A stretch of 12,691 nt of DNA from Bacteroidota bacterium. GTDB lineage: Bacteria > Bacteroidota > Bacteroidia > Bacteroidales > B39-G9. Positions 1-7,360 of this stretch are shown piece after piece. The stretch spans positions 1 through 12,691 of the forward strand of contig JAUVJB010000070.1 in NCBI GenBank assembly GCA_030592465.1. Direction: 5' to 3'. The translations under genes were made by a program, and so were the position numbers. The notes beneath the pieces were generated by a model, which saw only the letters and a program-made list of their open reading frames with translations, was not told the origin of the DNA and searched no databases. Each line of letters opens with the position of its first letter. Within the stretch, counting starts at the first letter, position 1.

Positions 1-3000
1 ATTATTAAAAACACGCAGCAATTTCTCTTTATCGGCTAATACCAAAACATTATCAAGATTATTAAAATTAGCATTGAGTTTTATATTTTTAATATCGTTA
101 AATAAATTCATGCTGCTTTTAACAACTTTTACTATGTCAACCTTTTCATTTTTCGATTTTGGTATTTTTGCAAAATTAGAGAATTCTGAAGCTATTGCCG
201 ACAAAGTATCAATTTGCTCAACCAAAGTTTGCGAAACATTTTTTAATTTATCAGAAAATTTCGGGTCGTTATCTTTCCACGCACGTTGAAGAAACTGAAC
301 ACTTAACCTCATAGGTGTTAGCGGATTATTTATTTCGTGTGCAATCTGTCTCGCCATTTCACGCCAAGCTGTTTCACGTTCAGATTTTGCCAATAGGTTA
401 GCACTATGCTCCAACTCGTCAACCATTCTGTTGTACTCTTTAACTAAATTACCAATCTCATCATCAATATTATATTCAAGATATTCGTTTTTCTTTCTTA
501 AGTCAATCTCACGAATTTTATTTTGAATAAGTTGTAATGGTTTTGTTACCTTATTTGAGATAAAGACAGCAATTATTAATGATAAAATTATTAGAAGTGC
601 ATAAATATTAATTATTGTAACAATAATTGTTGACACATCGTTTTCTAAAGCGCTTTGCTTTGAAAAATACGGCAAGTTTAAATAAGCAAGTATTTTATTA
701 TTATTGTTTGTGAATGGCACATAAGCAGAGATATAGCTTAAATCACCAATTTCTTCGTAATTAATAAATTGGGCTTTTTTGTTAGTTATCAGCCGATTAT
801 ATGCATCAAAATTAACTCTTCTGCCAATTAACCCAATATCAAATATTTCATTTCTCGATGTTGAAAGCAAGTTGCCATTAATATCATATAAATTAATATC
901 AGTATAAAAAACATTTGAAAACTTAATTAATAATGAATTCAGATATTCGGGTGAAACATTTTTTAAATCCTTTTCATATCCTAATTTATGGTCTAATTCA
1001 ACCAATACAGATTGAATTTTTTCGCTAATATTGTTATTTTGATTTTGTTTAAATTGCTTAATATTATAATAAACCGTTACTCCTGCTATTAACAATAATG
1101 AAAAAATTAAAATTGATACAATAGATATTTGTATTTTATTCTTAATGTTAAATTTTAAATTTACCGTTAACTTTTTATTAACCAACGAAATAATTGTAAT
1201 AATCAGATAATAAAAAATAAAAATATAAGAAAATGAGATTAATTCATCAATAAACCTAATAGAGGGTTTACTAATAATAATTGATGTTTGATTATCGAAA
1301 TTATGAATTAAATGGTCGTATCCCTCGAATTTCAAAAAATTATTTTTATTTTCTGAATTTTTATATACTCTTCTATCTAAACTATAAGGGAAATGACCTG
1401 AACGCGTAATTAGTTTATTGTATTTATAAATTGCATAACTATAAGTATTTTTGGTCTCATTATTCATCCTGTCATCAAGCAACAACTCAGGATAACCAAG
1501 TGCCTTAGAATATTGTTTTGAATCGAGACTGATAAAAAATGTATATTCGGAATTTGTTTTTGTTGGTTTATACTTAATTATTCCGAGATAACTTATGCGT
1601 CCACTAATATTATCGAGGAAATAAAAGTTAGATTTTGATAACTTTATCCCCATACTATCTGTCAAAAACTTAAAAAATCCATAACAATACTGCAATTCAT
1701 TATCAGGTTGTTGAATATAAACACTATCATAAGGTGTACATATTGTTAATTGAAAATCATATTTATCAAAATATCCCGTAAAATATTTAGTTTTTAAATA
1801 ATCATAAATACTGTCATAATTAAAAACAGAATAATGTAATTGTTTAATAAGATGTTTATCGCTTTTAATATTTTTCTCAATGTCAACTAACATAAGTTCT
1901 GCAATAGGGTCGCGTTCTCGTGCAAGATTCTCAGCCATTAATTTTTCTTGTTCTATTTCTTTTACAGCACTCTGATTACTAATAAAAAAGGTAATAAACA
2001 ATGAAATTAAAAATACAATTAACACATAAGTCAAATACCGGAACTTACTTTTATATCTGATATAAAATATAAAAGAGATAATGCCGATAAAAAATAATGC
2101 TGTCAGTAAATGTAAATTGAAAATTTGATTGAAATGAAAAAATAAACAAGAAAAGATGATGATTAATATTGATAATGCAAATAACAAATAAAATTGCTTT
2201 AATGTTATTGTTTTTTTGATGATGACTGCCGTTTTATCAATCAAAAGAGCTACAGAAAAAAATAATAAAACAATAATTAGAAATGAAACAAGACTATAGC
2301 GGGTTAAACTTAAAACATTATATGCTTGTAAAGAGATTGATGAATTAAAAATTAAACTTCTGAACAAAAAAACTGAAGCAATGCAAGTTATCTCAACCAT
2401 AAAAATTAATATTATTGAAAGAAGATATTTTACACTTCCTTTAATTTTTAATTTATCTGAATTGAAAAAATGAGTATATAAACCATAAATTATGAAAAAT
2501 ATTAAAATTGAATTTATTAACAAATCGCCTAAGGAAGGAAACAGAAACGATGATGCATAAATCTTTGGACTGAATAAACTAAATAAATAAAAAAAGCTAA
2601 ATAAATTTAATTTTAATGAAAAAAATCTGAACAGAAGCAATAAAAAAGTAATAAGAATAAAAAACCATTGCTTTTGTTTAATGCTTTTTAGTCTATGAAT
2701 AAAAATGTGCAAATAAAATAAAAACAAAATAAAGCTAAAGAAAATTAAAGCGAACGATAAATACCAATAATAATTCTTAACTGTTTTATTTTCAGCAATA
2801 TACAAAGAACATAAATATTCATTTTTATTATTAACTATACTATAAAATTCATCTTGTTTTTCTGTGCTAATACCAAAATATGCAGGTAGATTAAAATCTT
2901 TTTCAAAACTATTTTTTAAAAATTTATTCTGATAAGCATATTCGGTTTTTAATGAAATTAATCCGACAACTTTAATATTTCCAATGTTTTTTGAATTTAC

Positions 3001-3387
3001 ATCGAGCCAAACATTTTGCAGTTTAATTATCTTTTTGTCAAATCCCGAATTAGAAAATAAATCACTCACAGGAAATATATTATCTGACCAAAAAGCAAGG
3101 CTGTCGTTTTTATAAACTAATATTGTTATTCCTGATTCATTAAATAAATCTTTATAATAAGAATAATTTTTGGCTTTAAAATCACTTAAATTTTTGTCTT
3201 TTAATTTACTTACAGTATAATCTAACAATCGGTCTCTGTGCTCTTCTTTACTGAGAATTGTGTTTTGAAATTGTTTTACTTCATTGCTAATATAAAACGA
3301 ATTAAAACGACTGTTTTTTAAGAATAATGCTGTTAGAAGAAAAAAAACGGCAAGAATTAATGTTATGTTTTTATATTGTATTTTCAT
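1..3387 (-). CDS. Large multi-pass membrane sensor histidine kinase (NtrY-like core), 3' end cut by window
   Basis: Transmembrane two-component sensor kinase. The frame is open for 1129 codons from ATG 3387-3385 to base 1. After a first membrane helix (about residues 5-24) comes an extracytoplasmic stretch to about 205, then about eight helices (206-470), a second probable outer region (471-716), helices near 717-735 and 752-773, a third Cache/PAS-like outer region (774-918) and a last helix (919-943). HAMP follows (about 940-995), then HisKA with the H-box HEINNPLTPMRLSVQF; the phospho-acceptor is His1017. The visible end, DKEKLLRVFNN, is the start of the N-box of the ATP-binding domain, whose remainder lies outside. 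The kinase core resembles NtrY-type kinases. The ligand is unknown and no response regulator is visible here. The start is the first Met, directly before a hydrophobic segment, and has no Shine-Dalgarno sequence. rlmH lies 100 bp upstream on the same strand, so co-transcription is possible. Kinase identity is certain; the sensory domain labels are inferred from hydropathy read by eye. Confidence 0.95.
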   Translation of the reverse strand, partial: MKIQYKNITLILAVFFLLTALFLKNSRFNSFYISNEVKQFQNTILSKEEHRDRLLDYTVSKLKDKNLSDFKAKNYSYYKDLFNESGITILVYKNDSLAFWSDNIFPVSDLFSNSGFDKKIIKLQNVWLDVNSKNIGNIKVVGLISLKTEYAYQNKFLKNSFEKDFNLPAYFGISTEKQDEFYSIVNNKNEYLCSLYIAENKTVKNYYWYLSFALIFFSFILFLFYLHIFIHRLKSIKQKQWFFILITFLLLLFRFFSLKLNLFSFFYLFSLFSPKIYASSFLFPSLGDLLINSILIFFIIYGLYTHFFNSDKLKIKGSVKYLLSIILIFMVEITCIASVFLFRSLIFNSSISLQAYNVLSLTRYSLVSFLIIVLLFFSVALLIDKTAVIIKKTITLKQFYLLFALSILIIIFSCLFFHFNQIFNLHLLTALFFIGIISFIFYIRYKSKFRYLTYVLIVFLISLFITFFISNQSAVKEIEQEKLMAENLARERDPIAELMLVDIEKNIKSDKHLIKQLHYSVFNYDSIYDYLKTKYFTGYFDKYDFQLTICTPYDSVYIQQPDNELQYCYGFFKFLTDSMGIKLSKSNFYFLDNISGRISYLGIIKYKPTKTNSEYTFFISLDSKQYSKALGYPELLLDDRMNNETKNTYSYAIYKYNKLITRSGHFPYSLDRRVYKNSENKNNFLKFEGYDHLIHNFDNQTSIIISKPSIRFIDELISFSYIFIFYYLIITIISLVNKKLTVNLKFNIKNKIQISIVSILIFSLLLIAGVTVYYNIKQFKQNQNNNISEKIQSVLVELDHKLGYEKDLKNVSPEYLNSLLIKFSNVFYTDINLYDINGNLLSTSRNEIFDIGLIGRRVNFDAYNRLITNKKAQFINYEEIGDLSYISAYVPFTNNNNKILAYLNLPYFSKQSALENDVSTIIVTIINIYALLIILSLIIAVFISNKVTKPLQLIQNKIREIDLRKKNEYLEYNIDDEIGNLVKEYNRMVDELEHSANLLAKSERETAWREMARQIAHEINNPLTPMRLSVQFLQRAWKDNDPKFSDKLKNVSQTLVEQIDTLSAIASEFSNFAKIPKSKNEKVDIVKVVKSSMNLFNDIKNIKLNANFNNLDNVLVLADKEKLLRVFNN

Positions 3388-3418
3388 GGTTTTGTATTTT
3401 TTTAATTAGCTTATTTTG

Positions 3419-3488
3419 TGAATCGTAATTCGTAATTCTCAAATCTTAATTCTTAATTCTAAATTCTAAATTCCTAAATCTAAAATCC
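3419..3488. repeat. Degenerate A/T-rich heptamer array between rlmH and the histidine kinase
   Basis: About ten head-to-tail units of 6-8 bases, most of them 7. The consensus on the plus strand is (T/A)AATTCT, for example TAATTCT at 3447-3453 and 3454-3460, AAATTCT at 3461-3467 and AAATTCC at 3468-3474. The array fills most of the 100-bp gap and reaches the rlmH stop codon (TAG on the minus strand, 3490-3488). No function is known to me. Related heptamers occur in the two other long spacers of this window. Confidence 0.85.
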
Positions 3489-3961
3489 TAAATATGATGA
3501 TAAGGTTCATGTTTCAATATTGTAAAAGCACGATAGAGTTGCTCAACAAAAACCAATCGTACCATTTGATGCGAGAAAGTCATTTTTGATAAAGCAATTT
3601 TACTATCTGCTCTGCTGTAAACTTTATTTGAAAAACCATAAGGTCCACCAATAACAAAAAATAAATTCTTAATTCCGGTTATCATTTTCTTTTCTATAAA
3701 TTTTGAAAAATCAACAGATGAAAGTTCTTTACCATTCTCATCTAATAAAACAACGTAATCGGAAGTATTAATATTTTTTAAAATTATATCGCCCTCTTTT
3801 TCTTTTTGTTGTTCAAAAGTGAGTTTTTTTGTATTCTTAATATCAGAAACAGTGCGAATCTCAAACTGAACATAATGCTTCAACCGATTTTCATAAATTA
3901 AAATTCCTTTTTTTAAATAATCAATATCAGTTTTCCCAACTGTTAATAAAATTATTTTCAT
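3488..3961 (-). CDS. rlmH: 23S rRNA (pseudouridine-1915-N3)-methyltransferase RlmH
   Basis: SPOUT-class methyltransferase that uses S-adenosylmethionine to methylate N3 of pseudouridine 1915 in helix 69 of 23S rRNA on assembled ribosomes; it acts in the cytoplasm. The product is 157 aa, the normal family length. The N-terminus MKIILLTVGK is typical. The SAM-binding knot shows FVIGGPYGF at residues 102-110, followed by the family signature LSKMTFSHQMVRLVFVEQLY (124-143) and the C-terminal ILKHEPYHH. An in-frame ATG nine codons upstream (3988) would add residues with no counterpart in the family, so I place the start at 3961. The gene is transcribed away from the nadC cluster and toward the histidine kinase. 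In other Bacteroidota rlmH is often found near nadC and yihY (from memory), which fits this neighbourhood. Confidence 0.97.
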   Translation of the reverse strand: MKIILLTVGKTDIDYLKKGILIYENRLKHYVQFEIRTVSDIKNTKKLTFEQQKEKEGDIILKNINTSDYVVLLDENGKELSSVDFSKFIEKKMITGIKNLFFVIGGPYGFSNKVYSRADSKIALSKMTFSHQMVRLVFVEQLYRAFTILKHEPYHHI

Positions 3962-4024
3962 TTGTTTATGTTTTTGTATTCGACACATTTTCAGTTACTT
4001 GCATTTTAAAAAAATTAATATGTA

Positions 4025-4063
4025 GAAATTAGAAATTCGGTCTTCTTTCAAATTTCTAATTTC
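4025..4063. repeat. 13-bp perfect inverted repeat in the divergent spacer
   Basis: GAAATTAGAAATT (4025-4037) is exactly complementary to AATTTCTAATTTC (4051-4063), with a 13-base gap. The arms are made of the AATTTCT heptamer seen elsewhere in the spacers. No T-tract follows directly on either strand, so a classic intrinsic terminator is not supported. It lies 5' of rlmH and of the DUF4783 gene, where a regulator site or a leader hairpin is possible. Confidence 0.85.
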
Positions 4064-4098
4064 AAACCTCAAACTTTAAACTTTAAACTTTAAACTTT
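4064..4098. repeat. Tandem heptamer AAACTTT, four perfect copies plus one degenerate
   Basis: AAACTTT occurs four times head to tail at 4071-4077, 4078-4084, 4085-4091 and 4092-4098. It is preceded by a degenerate unit AAACCTC at 4064-4070 and directly abuts the inverted repeat ending at 4063. The perfect copies suggest slippage-prone DNA whose copy number could vary between strains. It lies about 118 bp upstream of the DUF4783 start. Confidence 0.9.
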
Positions 4099-4117
4099 AA
4101 TATTATGTAATTGATAT

Positions 4118-4125
4118 TATTTTTG
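4118..4125 (+). promoter_or_regulatory. Candidate Bacteroidota -7 promoter element (TATTTTTG)
   Basis: TATTTTTG fits the TAnnTTTG -7 consensus described for Bacteroides-type primary sigma factors. It lies in the divergent spacer about 90 bp before the first gene of the nadC cluster. I see no convincing upstream TTG element at the expected distance, and chance matches are common in such AT-rich DNA, so support is weak. Confidence 0.25.
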
Positions 4126-4215
4126 TAAATTGCATTGTTAAAAATATTTATGCTAATTTTACACTTTGTAAGCAATATAATATTTTATAAACTTACAAAA
4201 ATTTAATTTTATTCC

Positions 4216-4656
4216 ATGATTTTTTTTAATCACATATCCAATTTTTTTAATAAAAAACTTCATCTTTTATTAATATTATGTATATTGTTATTATCAGCAT
4301 ATAGCATGAATATCAGTTTTTGGCAAAATCATATACCAAGAGAAATCATAACTTCAATAAGAAACGGAGATTCTAAAAATCTATCAAATTTTTTCAAACC
4401 AACCGTTGAATTGGTAGTTATTGAAACAACTAATATATTTAGCAAAGCACAGGCAAAAATTATTTTAAACGATTTTTTTTCAAGACACAAACCAACTAAT
4501 TTTAAAATAATACATACCGGAGGAGAAGATGATTCGTTATACGCCATTGGAATTCTCAAAACTGAAAATGATGTTTTTCGTGTTTACTTTTTACTAAAAA
4601 CAAGAAACGAAACTCAATACATTGAACAATTAAGAATTGAATACCAAGATGAATAA
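4216..4656 (+). CDS. DUF4783 domain-containing exported protein
   Basis: Small protein of 146 aa with a hydrophobic N-terminal segment (residues about 14-30, rich in Leu) that looks like a signal peptide or anchor, so it probably acts outside the cytoplasm. The rest matches the DUF4783 family as I know it: IPREIITSIRNGDSKNLSNF (40-59), a central segment with FSKAQAKIILNDFF (75-88), IIHTGG (98-103), then YAIG and FRVYFLLK (121-128) and a final QLRIE. The biochemical function is unknown. The family is largely restricted to Bacteroidota and is often encoded directly before nadC, as here: its stop codon overlaps the nadC start by 8 bases, implying translational coupling. It is probably the first gene of a four-gene cluster. 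The start ATG at 4216 is the only one that keeps the whole hydrophobic segment. Confidence 0.9.
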   Translation: MIFFNHISNFFNKKLHLLLILCILLLSAYSMNISFWQNHIPREIITSIRNGDSKNLSNFFKPTVELVVIETTNIFSKAQAKIILNDFFSRHKPTNFKIIHTGGEDDSLYAIGILKTENDVFRVYFLLKTRNETQYIEQLRIEYQDE

Positions 4657-5506
4657 TAAATATTTAGACTCATTTATACAAAACGCTTTTAATGAAGATA
4701 TTGGCAATGGCGATCACACTTCTTTTGCCTGCATACCCAATGACACTATCGGTAAAGCCCAACTTCTTATTAAACAAGACGGCATTATTGCAGGAATAGA
4801 TATTGCAAAACAAGTTTTTAATAAGTTTGATAAAAATCTTAAAGTAATAACCTTTATTAATGACGGTGAAAAAGTAAAAAATGGAGACATCGCTTTCACT
4901 GTAGAAGGTAAAATAATATCAATTCTGCAAACCGAAAGAATTGTTCTAAATATTATGCAACGCATGAGCGGTATTGCAACACAAACAAATATTTATGTAG
5001 AAAAAATTAAAGACTTAAAAACCAAAGTTCTCGACACACGAAAAACAACGCCGGGATTACGCATGCTCGAAAAATATGCAGTAAAAATTGGAGGTGGAGA
5101 AAACCATCGCATGGGACTTTACGACATGATTATGATTAAAGATAATCATATTGATTATTCAGGCGGTATTGAAAATGCTATTAATAACACTAAAACATAT
5201 CTTATAAACAATAATTTAGATTTAAAAATCGAGGTTGAAGCAAGATCAATCGACGAAGTAAAACAGATACTTAAAATTGGCGGCATTAACCGCATTATGC
5301 TCGATAACTTTACTATTGGGGAAACAAAAAAAGCTGTTGAAATAATTAATGGTAAATTTGAAACAGAATCATCGGGAGGAATTAACTTAGATACAATCCG
5401 CAGTTACGCAGAATGCGGTGTTGATTATGTATCGGTTGGTGCTCTTACTCATAATTTTAAAAGTCCGGATATGAGTTTAAAAGCTATTGATTATGATAAA
5501 CACTAA
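4649..5506 (+). CDS. nadC: Nicotinate-nucleotide diphosphorylase (carboxylating), quinolinate phosphoribosyltransferase
   Basis: Cytoplasmic enzyme (EC 2.4.2.19) converting quinolinate and PRPP to nicotinate mononucleotide, CO2 and pyrophosphate in de novo NAD synthesis. The product is 285 aa, the usual length. Visible motifs are NEDIGNGDHTS near the N-terminus, ERIVLNIMQRMSGIAT (96-111), DTRKTTPGLR (129-138), GGGENHR (148-154), MIKDNHI, then IEVEA, IMLDNF and the C-terminal ESSGGI and SVGALTH. Arg97, Arg131, Lys132, His153, Arg154 and Lys164 appear to be the conserved substrate-binding residues, so the enzyme should be active. I chose ATG 4649, which gives an 8-base overlap (ATGAATAA) with the preceding stop; an in-frame TTG at 4637 would add four residues but is less likely. 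The 3' end overlaps the yihY-like gene by 14 bases. Quinolinate synthase and aspartate oxidase genes are not in the window. Confidence 0.97.
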   Translation: MNNKYLDSFIQNAFNEDIGNGDHTSFACIPNDTIGKAQLLIKQDGIIAGIDIAKQVFNKFDKNLKVITFINDGEKVKNGDIAFTVEGKIISILQTERIVLNIMQRMSGIATQTNIYVEKIKDLKTKVLDTRKTTPGLRMLEKYAVKIGGGENHRMGLYDMIMIKDNHIDYSGGIENAINNTKTYLINNNLDLKIEVEARSIDEVKQILKIGGINRIMLDNFTIGETKKAVEIINGKFETESSGGINLDTIRSYAECGVDYVSVGALTHNFKSPDMSLKAIDYDKH

Positions 5507-6467
5507 TAAAATTAAAACTAAATTAAAATGGAATTTTTTTCGGTTATCAGTCAAAGCCAAAAAGGTAACACTTCCCGGTTTTGATGAAGTTCCTCTTTAT
5601 GATGTTGGTGTTTTTTTTATTAATGGTTTATATAATGGCGCTATCTCTATGCGTGCGTCTGCTATTGCATATAGTTTCTTTTTAGCTTTATTTCCTGCAA
5701 TCATTTTCTTTTTTACGCTAATTCCCTACATCCCAATAAAAGACTTTCAGGTTGAACTGCTTAACATGATTAAAGATATTATGCCTCATAATGCATACTC
5801 AACAATACAAACAACAATTGAAGATATTGCTATGAACAAACGAGGAGGTTTACTTTCTTTTGGTTTTGCTGCATCGTTAATTTTTTCAACCAATGGTATT
5901 GCTGCAATGATTTCTGCTTTTAACGCTACCGTTAATTCTTTTGAAAACAGAAATTGGTTTAGTATTCGTTTCATCTCACTAATTTTAGTGTTAATTCTTA
6001 CATTATTAACTACTGTCGCAATTAGTTTAATTACATTTAGCCGAACTTTTTTAAATCATCTCGTAAATATTGGGTTACTTCATGATGATATTACATATTA
6101 TCTGATTTTGTTTGGACAATACATAATTATTATTGCTTTTTTCTTTTTTGTAATATCTTTTCTTTATTATTTTGCACCTGCAAAAAAAACTAAATGGAGA
6201 TTCATATCTGCAGGTTCAACTCTTGCAACTATTTTATCAATAATAATATCGTTTGGTTTTTCTTTTTATATAAATCATTTTGGCAGATATAATACTCTTT
6301 ATGGTTCAATTGGTACTATAATCGTAATTTTGGTGATGCTCTATATTAATGCTTTTGTTTTATTAATTGGGTTTGAATTAAATGCAGGTATTAAAAACGC
6401 TCAACTTAAAAGGATAAAACCATTTTTTCATCACAAAAAGGTAAAAAACAATCAAATAGTTAATTAA
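5493..6467 (+). CDS. YihY/virulence factor BrkB family inner membrane protein
   Basis: Polytopic membrane protein of 324 aa, close to the usual family length. Six helices are apparent at about residues 58-80, 120-142, 158-181, 205-228, 237-260 and 272-296. Family features are the LPGFDEVPLYDVGVFF segment (27-42), RASAIAYSFFLALFPAI (54-70), the PYIP motif (78-81), YNTLYGSIG (266-274) and a terminal GFELNA (293-298). Relatives were once called ribonuclease BN; that assignment is wrong for this family, and the molecular role remains unclear. BrkB of Bordetella was linked to serum resistance. The start is ATG 5493, overlapping the nadC end by 14 bases; a TTG six bases earlier is also in frame. 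The tight overlap suggests co-transcription with nadC and rlpA rather than a shared pathway. Confidence 0.95.
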   Translation: MINTNKIKTKLKWNFFRLSVKAKKVTLPGFDEVPLYDVGVFFINGLYNGAISMRASAIAYSFFLALFPAIIFFFTLIPYIPIKDFQVELLNMIKDIMPHNAYSTIQTTIEDIAMNKRGGLLSFGFAASLIFSTNGIAAMISAFNATVNSFENRNWFSIRFISLILVLILTLLTTVAISLITFSRTFLNHLVNIGLLHDDITYYLILFGQYIIIIAFFFFVISFLYYFAPAKKTKWRFISAGSTLATILSIIISFGFSFYINHFGRYNTLYGSIGTIIVILVMLYINAFVLLIGFELNAGIKNAQLKRIKPFFHHKKVKNNQIVN

Positions 6468-6494
6468 TCTGATAATCAACTTATTTCATTTAAT

Positions 6495-7211
6495 ATGAAA
6501 AAAAATAAAAATTTATATATGATGAAATTTAAAATTATCATTACATCTGTTTTACTTTTTTTGGCAACAAATATTTACTCTCAAAACTATACTCAATATG
6601 GTCTTGCTTCATTTTATGCCGACAAATTTGAAGGACACATCACTGCTAATGGAGAAAAATATTCGCACTCAAAATTAACGGCATCTCACCTTACACTTCC
6701 TTTTAACACAAAAGTAAAAGTTACCAATCTGTCAAATAACAAATCGGTAATTGTTAGAATAAATGATAGAGGACCTTTTGTAAAAGACAGGATTATTGAC
6801 CTTTCAAAATCTGCTGCAGAGCAACTCGGTTTTACAAAAATCGGACTTGTAAAAGTAAAGGTCGAAGTTGTTAATTATTCCAACAACAGCAATAACAACA
6901 ATAATAATAGTTACCAACCATCTGTCAACAATAATGAAACTTATGAGTTTAACTCTCATAAAATTAATTTGAATGGTTTTGGTGTGCAAATTGCAAGTTA
7001 TAAGGAGTTATCTAATCTAATGAGAATTTGTGACAGTTTAAAAAAAGTTTACAACAAAAAAATCTATATCCAAGTTTCTAACATTAATAATGATAAATTA
7101 TATAGAGTAATTCTATGTAATTTCAAAGACATTGAAAATGCTAAATTATTTAAAAAAAATATTCAAGACAAATATCCTGATTGTTTTATAATTAATTTTG
7201 GAAATAATTAA
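6495..7211 (+). CDS. rlpA: RlpA-like septal/cell-wall protein with DPBB and SPOR domains
   Basis: Exported protein of the RlpA family. Proteobacterial RlpA is a lytic transglycosylase acting on glycan strands lacking stem peptides at the division site. A signal peptide (MKFKIIITSVLLFLATNIYS, residues 10-29) ends before Gln30 with no lipobox Cys, so it is probably soluble or periplasmic. The double-psi beta-barrel spans about 34-126 and includes YADKFEGHITANGEKY and NDRGPF. Glu54, His65 and Asp91 have the same spacing as Glu120, His131 and Asp157 recalled for Pseudomonas RlpA, so activity is plausible. An Asn-rich linker (about 130-150) leads to a C-terminal SPOR domain (about 163-236: FGVQIASY, LYRVILCNF), which should bind denuded septal peptidoglycan. 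ATG 6495 gives the longest product; 6519 or 6522, directly before the signal peptide, may be the true start. It follows the yihY-like gene by 27 bp, with no terminator visible between. Confidence 0.93.
   Translation: MKKNKNLYMMKFKIIITSVLLFLATNIYSQNYTQYGLASFYADKFEGHITANGEKYSHSKLTASHLTLPFNTKVKVTNLSNNKSVIVRINDRGPFVKDRIIDLSKSAAEQLGFTKIGLVKVKVEVVNYSNNSNNNNNNSYQPSVNNNETYEFNSHKINLNGFGVQIASYKELSNLMRICDSLKKVYNKKIYIQVSNINNDKLYRVILCNFKDIENAKLFKKNIQDKYPDCFIINFGNN
6882..6908 (+). repeat. In-frame AAC/AAT trinucleotide tract in the rlpA linker
   Basis: Nine codons, eight Asn and one Ser, made of AAC and AAT triplets in frame with rlpA. They encode a flexible poly-Asn linker between the DPBB barrel and the SPOR domain. 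Copy-number changes would alter linker length without a frameshift. Confidence 0.85.
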
Positions 7212-7245
7212 TGAGTTTTGTATAAACTCATGTATTGATACATGA
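7211..7245. repeat. Two overlapping perfect hairpins directly after rlpA
   Basis: ATGAGTTT (7211-7218) pairs with AAACTCAT (7224-7231) across a 5-base loop. TCATGTAT (7228-7235) pairs with ATACATGA (7238-7245) across a 2-base loop. The two stems share bases 7228-7231, so they cannot both form completely. The first stem begins at the last base of the rlpA stop codon. No T-tract follows, so this is not a standard intrinsic terminator, although it could still end or stabilise the rlpA transcript. Confidence 0.75.
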
Positions 7246-7275
7246 ATTCAGGTTCGAAAAAACATTTATTTAAAC

Positions 7276-7326
7276 AAAGTTACTAACGAAAGTAACAATA
7301 TAACTTTCGGATTGCCAAATCCGAAA
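7276..7326. repeat. Chain of alternative inverted repeats ending in a 9-bp stem
   Basis: Competing stems are visible: AAAGTTA (7276-7282) with TAACTTT (7301-7307); GTTACT (7279-7284) with AGTAAC (7291-7296); CGAAAGT (7287-7293) with ACTTTCG (7303-7309); and TTTCGGATT (7305-7313) with AATCCGAAA (7318-7326) around a GCCA loop. Several share bases and exclude each other. The segment is also visibly richer in G and C than the rest of the spacer. I recognise no riboswitch or known RNA family in it. Confidence 0.7.
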
Positions 7327-7360
7327 AAGCGGTTGCAGAATTGTTGATATCAGTATTATT

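Noticed and set aside
74..289. Short plus-strand open frame of 71 codons
   Set aside because: It lies entirely inside the histidine kinase, opposite the HisKA and N-box coding region, which is clearly the real frame.
3419..3488. CRISPR array
   Set aside because: Units are 6-8 bases with no spacers between them, so this is simple tandem repetition.
4329..5974. Minus-strand open frames at 4329-4559, 4714-4965 and 5786-5974
   Set aside because: They are antisense to the DUF4783, nadC and yihY-like genes, with no family features.
5493..6467. Annotation as ribonuclease BN
   Set aside because: This is an old misassignment of the YihY family; the six-helix membrane protein has no nuclease motif.
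7305..7326. Intrinsic terminator for the nadC–rlpA cluster
   Set aside because: The stem is a perfect 9 bp but is followed by an A-rich run rather than a T-tract on the plus strand, so it is listed only as a hairpin.
7249..7360. Insertion-sequence or gene remnant in the spacer
   Set aside because: A short stretch around 7302-7345 can be read as a plausible peptide, but there is no terminal repeat pair, target duplication or recognisable transposase fragment.
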